64,000 nt of DNA from the NCBI RefSeq assembly GCF_001879715.1, contig NZ_MNBW01000008.1, forward strand, positions 124,001-188,000. Direction: 5' to 3'. A program made the position numbers and the translations under genes. The stretch comes from Nioella nitratireducens (GTDB lineage: Bacteria > Pseudomonadota > Alphaproteobacteria > Rhodobacterales > Rhodobacteraceae). Positions 34,268 through 42,255 of the stretch are shown here, piece by piece (positions within the stretch are counted from its first letter, which is position 1; every line of letters begins with the position of its first letter). Below the pieces are notes generated by a model. That model was not told the origin of the DNA. It worked only from the letters and a program-made list of their open reading frames with translations, and did no database searches.

Positions 34268-35611
34268 TTACTCGGCCGGGGTCGACGCAGCGGCGCCTTC
34301 GGACCCGGACTTGCCGTAGTGCTCTTTGAAATCTTCCTCGATGGTGGCTGGCTGCGGCAGCGGCTTTTCGAAGATGCCAAGCAGCGGCATGATCACCAGG
34401 AAGTAGGCGAACCAGTAGGCTGCTGCGATCAGCGACACCCAGGAGGTGAAGTCGGTCGGGGTTTGCGCACCTACCCACATCAGCACCATGAAATCGACGG
34501 CGAGCAGCCAGAACCACCACTTGAACAGCGGGCGGTAACGGCCAGACCGAACGGACGAGGTGTCAAGCCACGGCACGAGGGCCATCACCACGATGGCGCC
34601 GAACATGGCGATCACACCGAAGAACTTGGCGTCAACGATGCCACCGGTCAGGAAGCTGGCAAGTTGCACAACCCACACGTCGTTGGTGAAGGCCCGCAGA
34701 ATCGCATAGAACGGCAGGAAGTACCATTCCGGAACGATGTGCGCAGGCGTCGCCAGCGGGTTGGCCTCGATGTAGTTATCGGGGTGGCCGAGGTAGTTCG
34801 GCATGAAGCCGACAACCGCGAAGAACCCGACCAGAACCACGGCCAGTGCGAAGAAATCCTTGATCACGAAGTAGGGCCAGAACGGCAGCGTGTCGGCGTC
34901 GGCATCCTTGCGCGAGGTGCGGCGCACTTCAACACCCGTTGGGTTGTTGTTGCCGGTGGTGTGGAAGGCCCAAATGTGGACGATCACGAGACCGGCAATG
35001 ACGAAGGGCAGCAGGTAGTGCAGCGACAGAAAGCGGTTCAGCGTGGCATTGTCCACGGCGGGTCCGCCAAGCAGCCAGGTCTGGATTGCTTCCCCGATGA
35101 ACGGGATCGCGCCGAACAGGCCGGTGATCACGGTCGCACCCCAGAAGGACATCTGCCCCCAAGGCAGAACGTAGCCCATGAAGGCTGTGCCCATCATCAG
35201 GACGTAGATCAGCATGCCGATGATCCAGGTCACTTCCCGCGGCGCCTTGTAGGAGCCGTAGTAGAGACCACGGAAGATATGCAAATAGACAGCGGTGAAG
35301 AACAGCGATGCGCCGTTGGCGTGGATGTAGCGCAGTGCCCACCCGCCGTTCACATCACGCATGATGTGCTCGACCGACGCGAAAGCGAGGTTCACGTTGG
35401 GGGTGTAATGCATCACCAGAACGATGCCGGTGACGATCTGCAACGCGAGGCAGAAAGCAAGGACGATGCCCCAGATCCACATCCAGTTCAGGTTCTTCGG
35501 CGTGGGGATCATCAGAGTGTCATAGAGAAGGCCGACGACGGGCAGGCGGCTGTGCAGCCACTTCTCGGCGTTCGACTTCGGCTCGTAGTGGTCGTGGGGA
35601 ATGCCGGACAT
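34268..35611 (-). CDS. petB: Cytochrome b of the bc1 complex
   Basis: 447 residues with eight predicted membrane helices. The haem-ligating His pairs lie in RYIHANGAS and [12 protein letters not shown] (helix B) and in [18 protein letters not shown] (helix D). The quinol-site PEWY is present as [15 protein letters not shown]. It carries the two b haems of the Q cycle in the inner membrane. GGGAGCG precedes the ATG at 35611. It lies 11 bases after petA and 19 bases before petC. Confidence 0.97.
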   Translation of the reverse strand: MSGIPHDHYEPKSNAEKWLHSRLPVVGLLYDTLMIPTPKNLNWMWIWGIVLAFCLALQIVTGIVLVMHYTPNVNLAFASVEHIMRDVNGGWALRYIHANGASLFFTAVYLHIFRGLYYGSYKAPREVTWIIGMLIYVLMMGTAFMGYVLPWGQMSFWGATVITGLFGAIPFIGEAIQTWLLGGPAVDNATLNRFLSLHYLLPFVIAGLVIVHIWAFHTTGNNNPTGVEVRRTSRKDADADTLPFWPYFVIKDFFALAVVLVGFFAVVGFMPNYLGHPDNYIEANPLATPAHIVPEWYFLPFYAILRAFTNDVWVVQLASFLTGGIVDAKFFGVIAMFGAIVVMALVPWLDTSSVRSGRYRPLFKWWFWLLAVDFMVLMWVGAQTPTDFTSWVSLIAAAYWFAYFLVIMPLLGIFEKPLPQPATIEEDFKEHYGKSGSEGAAASTPAE

Positions 35612-35622
35612 TTCTCGCTCCC

Positions 35623-36201
35623 TTAACCCAGAAGAATGGTGGTGGCGTCGGCGAATTCCGCCGGCGGGATGTGCAGGTTCTGGGGGGCGGGTCCGCGACG
35701 GATCCGGCCTGCGGTATCGTAGTGAGAGCCGTGGCAGGGGCAGAACCAGCCACCGAAGTCACCGGCGCCATCCCCCAGCGGCACACAGCCGAGGTGGGTA
35801 CAGACGCCGCGCATCAGCAGCCATTCGCCGGTGTTGTTGCCCTCGAAATCGACCATGGTGCGGTTTTCGTCCGTTGCCGGTGCCGCTGCGTCGAGATTCT
35901 CGTTGCGCGCATTGTCGTCTACCAGTTCCGTGAGTTCGACGGCACGGCCCATTTCGATCTCGTCCGCCGTGCGGCGGCGGATGAAGATGGGTTTGCCAAG
36001 GAACAGGACGGTCAGCTGCGTGCCTTCCGAAAGCGTGGACACATCCACGCGCATCGTCGAGGCGGCCTGAACGTCAGCCGACGGATTCATCTGGTTGATC
36101 AGCGGCCAGACTGCAGCACCAGTGGCGACGATGCCCATGCCACCGGTGGCATAGTACAGAAAGTCGCGGCGGGTGCTGGGATGATCTTCTGCGTGTGACA
36201 C
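35623..36201 (-). CDS. petA: Rieske iron-sulfur protein of the bc1 complex
   Basis: 192 residues. The [2Fe-2S] motifs [10 protein letters not shown] and CPCHGSHYD are intact. The N-terminus [13 protein letters not shown] is a Tat-type, uncleaved signal-anchor. The GTG at 36201 gives the start [14 protein letters not shown], which matches the known Rhodobacter start and length (about 191); an in-frame ATG at 36219 would add six residues. It transfers electrons from quinol to cytochrome c1. First gene of petABC; the promoter should lie in the 251-bp region shared with the divergent barrel gene. Confidence 0.95.
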   Translation of the reverse strand: MSHAEDHPSTRRDFLYYATGGMGIVATGAAVWPLINQMNPSADVQAASTMRVDVSTLSEGTQLTVLFLGKPIFIRRRTADEIEMGRAVELTELVDDNARNENLDAAAPATDENRTMVDFEGNNTGEWLLMRGVCTHLGCVPLGDGAGDFGGWFCPCHGSHYDTAGRIRRGPAPQNLHIPPAEFADATTILLG

Positions 36202-36452
36202 CGAAAGCGTCTCCCTCATCAACGGCCCATGTCCCCGGGCCAGAAAAGCTAGCGAGGCCGCGGACCTCGTCGCAGCCAATATGGCGCCTTCTACAAGCGC
36301 AAGGGCCTTGACGTCCAGCGGACAAACGCGCGCAGACGGCCCGAATTGTCGCATCGGTGCAAAAACATGGGGTCAATCTGGCCGTGGTGTCGAAATGCCG
36401 GGATCTGCCCTATATTGACGTGGCAAACCACTCTTTCTCGAAAGGGAACCGT

Positions 36453-37151
36453 ATGGCGCGGATAATCGCACGCATCGCGGCCCGCCTGCGCAGGGGGAAT
36501 GGCTTCCTTGGCCTCTTGTCCCTTGCGGTGGTCTTGATGACCGCTCCGGTCGCTGACGCGCAGGACTCCGACCTAAGCGTTTACACCGGCGCGCAGATGG
36601 CCCCCGACAGCCGGATCGACTTTACCGACAGCCTCGGGGCATCGACCGGTTTCACGGCGGGGTGGGATGGGAACAGCGCCGAATGGCCGCCGTATTTCGG
36701 GGTCCGCTACACCCGATGGGTGGATGATCGCTTTGGCTGGGGTCTGGAATTCACCCATGCCAAGGTTTACGCCGATTCGACGACGCTGGCGGTCAACGGG
36801 TTTTCCCGGTTGGAAATGACCGACGGCCTGAACCTGCTGACCCTGAACGGATTGCGGCGCTGGCCGAATGACTCTCGCTGGACGCCCTATGTCGGCCTTG
36901 GCGTCGGTGTGGCCGTGCCCCATGTCGAAGTGATCACACCGCTTGGTAACCGGACTTTCGAGTATCAATATACCGGGCCTGCCCTGCGGCTGATCGCCGG
37001 TGTGTCCTACGAAATCGACGACAGGTGGTCAGTGTTCGCCGAATATAACGGCAGCTATTCCAGCCATGACATCGCATTGACAGCTGGCGGAAGGATGCAG
37101 ACGGAAATCACGACACATGCCATCAATATCGGCGTGACCTACCGGTTCTGA
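36453..37151 (+). CDS. Outer-membrane beta-barrel protein
   Basis: 232 residues with a long, Arg-rich signal peptide (about 1-35, ending ADA-QD). The mature part alternates polar and aromatic residues in about eight strands and ends in YRF, the C-terminal aromatic typical of barrel proteins. Segments such as WPPYFGVRYTRWVDDRFGWGLEFTHAK recall OmpA/OmpW-like small barrels. An acyloxyacyl or lipid A deacylase role was considered, but I see no clear active-site signature. Possible function: surface or small-molecule pore; not resolved. It is divergent from petABC. Confidence 0.75.
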   Translation: MARIIARIAARLRRGNGFLGLLSLAVVLMTAPVADAQDSDLSVYTGAQMAPDSRIDFTDSLGASTGFTAGWDGNSAEWPPYFGVRYTRWVDDRFGWGLEFTHAKVYADSTTLAVNGFSRLEMTDGLNLLTLNGLRRWPNDSRWTPYVGLGVGVAVPHVEVITPLGNRTFEYQYTGPALRLIAGVSYEIDDRWSVFAEYNGSYSSHDIALTAGGRMQTEITTHAINIGVTYRF

Positions 37152-37154
37152 GGG

Positions 37155-37577
37155 TCAAAGCGCGCGCTCCATCGCTTGGTGTGGAATGCCGGCATCGTCG
37201 AAGACAGGGCCATGGGCCACGAACCCGAGCACCTCGTAAAACCCGAGCGCGTGGGTCTGCGCATCCAGCACGGCGTGATGAAACCCTGCCTGCCGGGCAT
37301 GGTCCAGCACCGTTTCCATGATCTGCCGTCCCAACCCGGTGCCGCGGTGCCCGGGCAGAACGGCAACGCGCTGGATCTTGGCGGTGTTCCCCTTGGGCAG
37401 CAGCCGCGCGACCCCTGCCGGTCCTGTCTGGTCGATGGCCAGAAAATGCAGGCAGGTGTCATCGAGACCGTCCCATTCCTCGGCCTCGCTGACGTTCTGC
37501 TCGCCCATGAACACCGCTTTGCGCAGCGCAAAGCACGCGGCGCGGTCCTCGGCGGTTTTGGCCAGCCTGATCTGCAT
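37155..37577 (-). CDS. GNAT-family N-acetyltransferase
   Basis: 140 residues, a single GNAT domain. The acetyl-CoA-binding motif A is clear as RVAVLPGHRGTGLGRQIME, and the C-terminal ALGFYEVLGFV motif is typical. The N-terminus (AEDRAACFALRKAVFMGEQNV) resembles ElaA/YjcF-type GNATs. Substrate unknown. The ATG at 37577 touches the stop of the upstream GST gene (overlap of 1 base); a GTG at 37580 is the alternative. It ends 3 bases from the convergent barrel gene. Confidence 0.88.
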   Translation of the reverse strand: MQIRLAKTAEDRAACFALRKAVFMGEQNVSEAEEWDGLDDTCLHFLAIDQTGPAGVARLLPKGNTAKIQRVAVLPGHRGTGLGRQIMETVLDHARQAGFHHAVLDAQTHALGFYEVLGFVAHGPVFDDAGIPHQAMERAL

Positions 37578-38179
37578 CACAGCGGGAGGGTTGCCCGCAT
37601 CGCGGCACGGTCGGCGAACTTGGCCTCCCAGGCGGTCAGCGAATCGCGCCCGGTCCGCCAGTCTTTGTCCGGGTGGCGGAAATCGAGATAACCAAGCGCG
37701 CAGCCGATGGCGATATGACCCATGTCAACGGGACCGTGCAGATGGCTCATCCATCGGGCTTCCAGTGCATCCAGCGCGTGTGTGACCTTGGCCCATTGGG
37801 CGTCGAGCCACGGCTGATACCGAAACTCTTCCGGTCGCACGCGTTTCTCGTAGACCGAAATGACGGCCGCATCCATGATTCCGTCTGCCGTGGCCTCCAG
37901 CGTCAAGGTTTCCCAGATGTGGGACTCGGGGTAGAGATCGGCCGCTGCGCGGGCATTGAGGTAACGGCAGATCACGCGGCTGTCGTAGATCGCGGGACCG
38001 TCGTCGCGCATCAGCGCCGGGATCTTGCCGACCGGGTTGGCGGCGGCGACCTCGGGCGCGGTGGCCATGGGGGTTGTCGTTACCTCTTGCAGGGCAACGT
38101 CGTCTTGACCGGTTTCGAGCAAAACCACCCGCACCTTGCGAACGAAGGGCGAGGCGGGCGAAGACAGCAATGTGATCAT
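37577..38179 (-). CDS. Glutathione S-transferase family protein
   Basis: 200 residues. The N-terminal domain opens with LLSSPASPFVRKVRVVLLETG, where the usual active-site Cys/Ser position is Ser/Phe-rich, followed by the GKIPALMRDDGPAIYDSRVI segment with the SNAIL-like motif changed to DSRVI. A helical domain follows, with the N-cap-like DMGHIAIGCALGYLDFR. Likely a cytoplasmic GST with unknown substrate. It is chained to the small protein upstream (4-base ATGA overlap) and to the GNAT gene downstream. Confidence 0.83.
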   Translation of the reverse strand: MITLLSSPASPFVRKVRVVLLETGQDDVALQEVTTTPMATAPEVAAANPVGKIPALMRDDGPAIYDSRVICRYLNARAAADLYPESHIWETLTLEATADGIMDAAVISVYEKRVRPEEFRYQPWLDAQWAKVTHALDALEARWMSHLHGPVDMGHIAIGCALGYLDFRHPDKDWRTGRDSLTAWEAKFADRAAMRATLPL

Positions 38180-38457
38180 CTGAGGTTTTTCACTTTCAGT
38201 CGGGTCAGGGCAATGGCGTCGATGGACAGTCCGCGTCCGGTGGTGTTGAGGCGAAACGCGCGGCGCCAGCGGAAACTGGCATTCGCTTGTCCATCATCGG
38301 TGCGCAGGGTCGCGCCGTCCGGGGTGGCATCCATGATGTCTTCCAGGCGTTGATCGAGTTGGCGGTGCGACGTGGCCCGCGCCAGCGCATAGCCTGCAAG
38401 CGCGATGGTGCCATATTTAAGGGCAAGGCCGGCAAGCGGCGGAAGGGGCAGGGGCAT
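38176..38457 (-). CDS. Small protein with one membrane segment, unknown function
   Basis: 93 residues. A hydrophobic N-terminal stretch (about 5-28, LPPLAGLALKYGTIALAGYAL) is followed by a basic/acidic tail (HRQLDQRLEDIMDATPDG) and a C-terminal region rich in Arg. A good AGGAGAG site precedes the ATG at 38457, and its stop overlaps the GST start by 4 bases, which supports it being real. Not recognised as a named family. Confidence 0.7.
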   Translation of the reverse strand: MPLPLPPLAGLALKYGTIALAGYALARATSHRQLDQRLEDIMDATPDGATLRTDDGQANASFRWRRAFRLNTTGRGLSIDAIALTRLKVKNLR

Positions 38458-38509
38458 GGGATCTCTCCTCTTTCCTGACCTTATAGGTAGGATGCGGGAT
38501 GCGCCCTGT

Positions 38510-39136
38510 CTATTGCCCTTGGGAGACACCCATCATCAGGGCCGCCAAAAGGGCCGTTTCCTGCCCGATGCCCGACTCCGCCAGATGGCCCGCCGCTGCA
38601 TGGCGCGCGTCGGGGCTTTTGTTCTGGGCCAGTTTCCAAGTGCCGTCCACCTCCTGCACCTCGAAGCGGAACGGACGGATCATGCGCATCAGCCGCGCCT
38701 GCGTATCCTCGGGCGTCTTGTCCAGCGTCCACGGTGTTTTGGGCAGTAGGCGGTCCTCGAAACTTGCCGTCAGACGGTCGAGCGAGGCGCGCAAGGCGTC
38801 GTCCGGCAAGGGGTGCAACAGGCCCCTCAGGTGAACGGCGACATAGTTCCAAGTCGGCACCTGCGCCGGGTCGCCATACCAATCTGGCGAGATGTATCCG
38901 TCTGGCCCGCCCACGGCGATCACGGCGGGCATGGGCCCGGTCACCGCGCGGGCGATCGGGTTGGACCGGACAAGGTGCAGGTCGGCCTCTCTGCCCGCGG
39001 CATCCAGCACGAAGGGAACATGAGACACCAGCGGGGCCGGATCGCCATTCACCGACAGCATCCCGAATCCACGGTCCTGCGCATAGGCAATGTGCAAGTC
39101 GCGCGGTTCCTTGCGGTAGATCGGGTTCGGGTGCAT
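38510..39136 (-). CDS. PaiB-family FMN-binding protein
   Basis: 208 residues of the split-barrel flavin family called PaiB/FMN-binding negative transcriptional regulator. Typical parts are the N-terminal HPNPIYR, a central VPTWNYVAVHLRG, and the C-terminal LAQNKSPDARHAAAGHL. A direct DNA-binding function is unproven for most members. It probably binds FMN in the cytoplasm. The ATG at 39136 gives the family start. Notably it is divergent from the FMN riboswitch and ribH, which may reflect a shared flavin theme. Confidence 0.86.
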   Translation of the reverse strand: MHPNPIYRKEPRDLHIAYAQDRGFGMLSVNGDPAPLVSHVPFVLDAAGREADLHLVRSNPIARAVTGPMPAVIAVGGPDGYISPDWYGDPAQVPTWNYVAVHLRGLLHPLPDDALRASLDRLTASFEDRLLPKTPWTLDKTPEDTQARLMRMIRPFRFEVQEVDGTWKLAQNKSPDARHAAAGHLAESGIGQETALLAALMMGVSQGQ

Positions 39137-39208
39137 CGGACGGGATCCTGGGTGGTTTGGTCGTTTTCGCAACTTGTGCATGATGGTCCAGCTTGTAAAA
39201 GTGTCCAT

Positions 39209-39351
39209 GTTCTCAGGGCGGGGCGAAATTCCCCACCGGCGGTATGTGGGCAACAGATCCACGAGCCCGCGAGCGCCCCCGGCCTGACCGGGGGGTCAGC
39301 AGATCTGGTGAGAGGCCAGAGCCGACGGTCACAGTCCGGATGGAAGAGAAC
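39209..39351 (+). promoter_or_regulatory. FMN (RFN) riboswitch
   Basis: All conserved RFN parts are readable: P1 GTTCTC (39209) with GAGAAC (39346), TCTCAGGGCGGGGCGAAATT, CCCCACCGGCGGTA, AGCCCGCGAGCG, CAGCAGATCTGGTGAGA with GCCAGAGCCGACGGT, and CAGTCCGGATGGAAGAGAA. It lies 141 bases upstream of ribH and should repress lumazine synthase when FMN is high. The region 39137-39208 before it is short and would hold promoters for both ribH and the divergent PaiB gene. Confidence 0.97.
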
Positions 39352-39429
39352 GAGCAGTGAGCGTGTCCCGTCGGGCGCGGTCCCTGCCCGTGATCGCCTT
39401 GGGTGACGTGTCACCGGCCCGGCTGGCAA

Positions 39430-39452
39430 CGAAAATTGGAAACCGGTTTTCG
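39430..39452 (+). promoter_or_regulatory. Hairpin in the ribH leader, possible riboswitch expression platform
   Basis: CGAAAATTGG and CCGGTTTTCG pair over 10 bp (two T-G wobbles) around a 3-base AAA loop. It lies between the FMN aptamer and the ribosome site (AAGGAG near 39482). It is not followed by a proper T run, so it may act in initiation control rather than as a classical terminator. Confidence 0.4.
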
Positions 39453-39492
39453 TGTCTGTCAGCGGCCATCCAAAGTGAAAGGAGATCGCGAA

Positions 39493-39939
39493 ATGACACA
39501 CACCCGATATGCGTTCGTGAAGGCCAACTGGCACTCAGAGATCGTGGATCAGGCCCTTGCCGGCTTTGCCCAAGTCATTCCCGCCGAACAGGTGGATGTC
39601 TTCGACGTGCCCGGCGCGTTCGAGATGCCACTGCTGGCGCGCGACCTTGCCGCGACCGGGCGCTATGGCGCCGTTGCCTGTGCGGCACTGGTCGTCGATG
39701 GCGGCATTTACCGGCATGACTTTGTCGCGCAGGCGGTCGTTGACGGGTTGATGCGTGCCGGAATGGACACCGGCGTGCCGATTCTTTCGGTGTCGCTGAC
39801 CCCGCACCATTTCCAGGAAACCGACCATCACATCGGCATTTTCAAAGAGCATTTCCTACAAAAGGGCCGCGAAGCCGCCGAAGCCGCCCTTGGCATTTTG
39901 CGCACCCGTGCGTCGCTGGTGCAGGACGTCGCCGCCTGA
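39493..39939 (+). CDS. ribH: 6,7-dimethyl-8-ribityllumazine synthase, type II (RibH2-like)
   Basis: 148 residues. The sequence YAFVKANWHSEIVDQAL, FDVPGAFEMPLLA, VDGGIYRHDFVA and SVSLTPHHF matches the Brucella/Rhizobium RibH2 (type II, decameric) branch better than the usual icosahedral type I. It condenses the pyrimidine intermediate with dihydroxybutanone phosphate to make lumazine, the penultimate step of riboflavin synthesis, in the cytoplasm. AAGGAGA precedes the ATG. Placement directly behind an FMN riboswitch, apart from other rib genes, also mirrors known ribH2 loci. Confidence 0.92.
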   Translation: MTHTRYAFVKANWHSEIVDQALAGFAQVIPAEQVDVFDVPGAFEMPLLARDLAATGRYGAVACAALVVDGGIYRHDFVAQAVVDGLMRAGMDTGVPILSVSLTPHHFQETDHHIGIFKEHFLQKGREAAEAALGILRTRASLVQDVAA

Positions 39940-40051
39940 GCAATACGAGGCGCGCGGCGCAAAGTGACGTCGCGCCCTTTTCCGGCCCCCTTGTGGCCGT
40001 TTGTCGCCGAGCGCATGGTGATCGGGCATTCCCCAGCCCGAGACCCATTTC

Positions 40052-40957
40052 ATGTGGAACGGCATCGCCCTTCGCCTTTTGTCCGTCGGCTTCTTCGCCG
40101 CGATGTCTGCCACCGTGCATGGCTTGTCCCAGACCATTCCGGTTGGGCAGATCATCTTCTGGCGGTCCTTCGTCGCGATCCTTCCGATCGTGATCTACAT
40201 GGTGTGGAGCGGTCGCTTTCCGAACGCATTGCGCACGCACCGGGTCAAGGGGCACGCCGTGCGCGGGATCTTCGGCGGCATCTCGATGACACTGTCCTTC
40301 ATATCGCTCAGCTACCTGCCGGTTGCCAATGCCACTGCCTTGGCCTTTCTAGGACCGCTGATCTCGCTGCCAGCCGCCGCGATCCTGTTGGGAGAGCAAA
40401 TCACCCGGCGCATCCTGTGGGCCGCGCTAGTGGGCTTCGGCGGGGTGATCCTGATGCTGGCCAGTTCGCTGGTCCGCCCCGAGGCCGGGACCGGGCAATT
40501 GATCGGGATCGGGGCCGGTCTGGCCTTTGCCGCGACCATGGGGCTGGTGCGCGTGCAGGTTCGCAACCTGACGCGCACGGAAAGCCCGGTGACCATCGCG
40601 TTCTGGTTTTCGGTCGTGTGTTCGGGGATCGGCGCTGCCAGCTATGTGCTGGGATGGGTGCCGATGACCTTGGCCGTGGCCGGGCCGCTGATCTTTGCCG
40701 GACTTCTCGGCGGTGTGGCACAGATCCTTGCGACCGAGGCCGCCGCGCGCGTTCCCGTCTCGCAGCTTGCCCCGTTCGACTATACCGGGATGATCTGGGC
40801 GCTTGGGTTCGACGTGCTGTTGTTCAGTGTCTTTCCTGACTGGATCAGCCTGATCGGCATGGCCGCGATCGTTCTGGCCGGGGTGATCACGGTCGTGACC
40901 CCGAGATCCCAACGCCCTGCCGCCGCCCCGCCCGCCCCGCGCCAGCCGTGGCACTGA
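40052..40957 (+). CDS. EamA/DMT-superfamily transporter
   Basis: 301 residues with about ten hydrophobic helices in two halves. The first begins GIALRLLSVGFFAAMSATVH and includes the WRSF turn common in EamA proteins; the second half has LGWVPMTLAVAGPLIFAGLL. The C-terminus is a Pro/Arg-rich tail. It should export an unknown small molecule across the inner membrane. It follows ribH by 112 bases without a terminator between them; a flavin-export role would be speculation. Confidence 0.86.
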   Translation: MWNGIALRLLSVGFFAAMSATVHGLSQTIPVGQIIFWRSFVAILPIVIYMVWSGRFPNALRTHRVKGHAVRGIFGGISMTLSFISLSYLPVANATALAFLGPLISLPAAAILLGEQITRRILWAALVGFGGVILMLASSLVRPEAGTGQLIGIGAGLAFAATMGLVRVQVRNLTRTESPVTIAFWFSVVCSGIGAASYVLGWVPMTLAVAGPLIFAGLLGGVAQILATEAAARVPVSQLAPFDYTGMIWALGFDVLLFSVFPDWISLIGMAAIVLAGVITVVTPRSQRPAAAPPAPRQPWH

Positions 40958-41038
40958 GCACCGCGCGCCCTTGTGGATTGCCAATCCGGTGCACGGAGGT
41001 CATTCATATCGCAACACCGCAGAGTTCGCCGAGGTTCC

Positions 41039-42229
41039 GTGCAGACCCTCAAGATTTCAAATCGTGATGCCAGAACCCTCTGGCTGGACGCCCACGGCCT
41101 GGCCAACGCGCCACCCGGTGTGCTCGATACAGATGCGATGATACGGTCTTTGGGGTTCGTGCAACTGGATACGATCCAGATCGTCTCGCGCGCGCATCAC
41201 CATATCCTCTGGAGCCGGAACCAAAAGTATCGTGAGCCGGTGCTGGACAAGGTGTTTGCCAGGAAGCGGCAGCTCTTTGAGCATTTCACGCATGACGCGT
41301 CGATCCTGCCGATGGCGTTCCTGCCGATGTGGCAGCGGCAATTCCGCAGGATGAAAGAAAGGGCGGCGCGCTCGTCTTGGTATGGTGGCGGGCTGGAGGC
41401 CGGGTTGCTGGAGACAGTCAAACGCCGCATCGCCGATGAAGGCCCGCTATCGACCCGCGATTTCGATACCCAGATCGACGGCCCGCGCGCAATGTGGCAA
41501 CGACCGCCGCACAAGAAGGCACTGGATTACCTGTGGTATGCAGGCGAGCTTGCCACCAGCCACCGCGATGGATTCACCAAGTACTACGATCTTGCCGAAA
41601 GGGTCTTTGCGCCCGACCTGCTGGCCCGCCGGATCCCTGATCGAGAGCAGGTCGATTGGCTGTGCCGCGGGGCGCTGGATCGGTTGGGGTTCGGAACATC
41701 GGGCGAGATCCGAAAATTCTGGGATGCCACGGACCCGCGCGACGTGGCGGCGTGGCTGGAGCGGGACGGCGCATCGCTGGTCCCGGTCGAGATCGAGGGC
41801 GCCGACGGCGGCTGGACCAAGGCTTGGGCCTGCCCGGATATCGAAGCCCGCCTGCAAACTCTGCCGAAGCCAAGCGGGCGTCTGCGCATTCTCAACCCGT
41901 TCGACCCGGCGATTCGGGATCGTGTGCGGCTGAAGCGGCTTTTCGGCTTTGACTATACCGTCGAAATGTTTGTCCCCGCCGCGAAACGGCAATGGGGCTA
42001 CTACGTTTTTCCGCTGCTTGAGGGCACCCGTTTCGTCGGAAGGATCGAGGTCAAGGCAGATCGGTCAGTGGGCAAGCTGAGCGTTCTCAATCACTGGCGG
42101 GAACCGGGGGTTGCCCTGTCCCGCGCCCGCGCCGACCGGTTGGATGCGGAACTGTTGCGTTTTGGGCGATTGGCCGGGGCAGACAGCGTGCAGTGGCTCT
42201 GCTCGAAAGCGCCGCGCGCGCCCGAATGA
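41039..42229 (+). CDS. YcaQ-type DNA glycosylase (interstrand-crosslink repair, HTH_42 family)
   Basis: 396 residues with three winged-helix-like units, family of E. coli YcaQ. The catalytic QxD motif is visible as VQLDTI near residue 48, and WSRNQKYREP and AHHHILW follow, as in the family. It should unhook interstrand crosslinks by cleaving alkylated bases in DNA. The GTG at 41039 with GAGG upstream fits the family start better than the ORF start at 40973, which sits in the intergenic tail of the transporter gene. It ends 26 bases before the convergent M16 gene. Confidence 0.88.
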   Translation: MQTLKISNRDARTLWLDAHGLANAPPGVLDTDAMIRSLGFVQLDTIQIVSRAHHHILWSRNQKYREPVLDKVFARKRQLFEHFTHDASILPMAFLPMWQRQFRRMKERAARSSWYGGGLEAGLLETVKRRIADEGPLSTRDFDTQIDGPRAMWQRPPHKKALDYLWYAGELATSHRDGFTKYYDLAERVFAPDLLARRIPDREQVDWLCRGALDRLGFGTSGEIRKFWDATDPRDVAAWLERDGASLVPVEIEGADGGWTKAWACPDIEARLQTLPKPSGRLRILNPFDPAIRDRVRLKRLFGFDYTVEMFVPAAKRQWGYYVFPLLEGTRFVGRIEVKADRSVGKLSVLNHWREPGVALSRARADRLDAELLRFGRLAGADSVQWLCSKAPRAPE

Positions 42230-42255
42230 GCGCGCGCGGGCGGGTCATTCGACGG

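Noticed and set aside
36453-37151. The barrel protein as lipid A 3-O-deacylase (PagL-like)
   Set aside because: Size and barrel fold fit, but I could not identify the His-Ser-Glu active-site arrangement, so only a generic barrel call is made.
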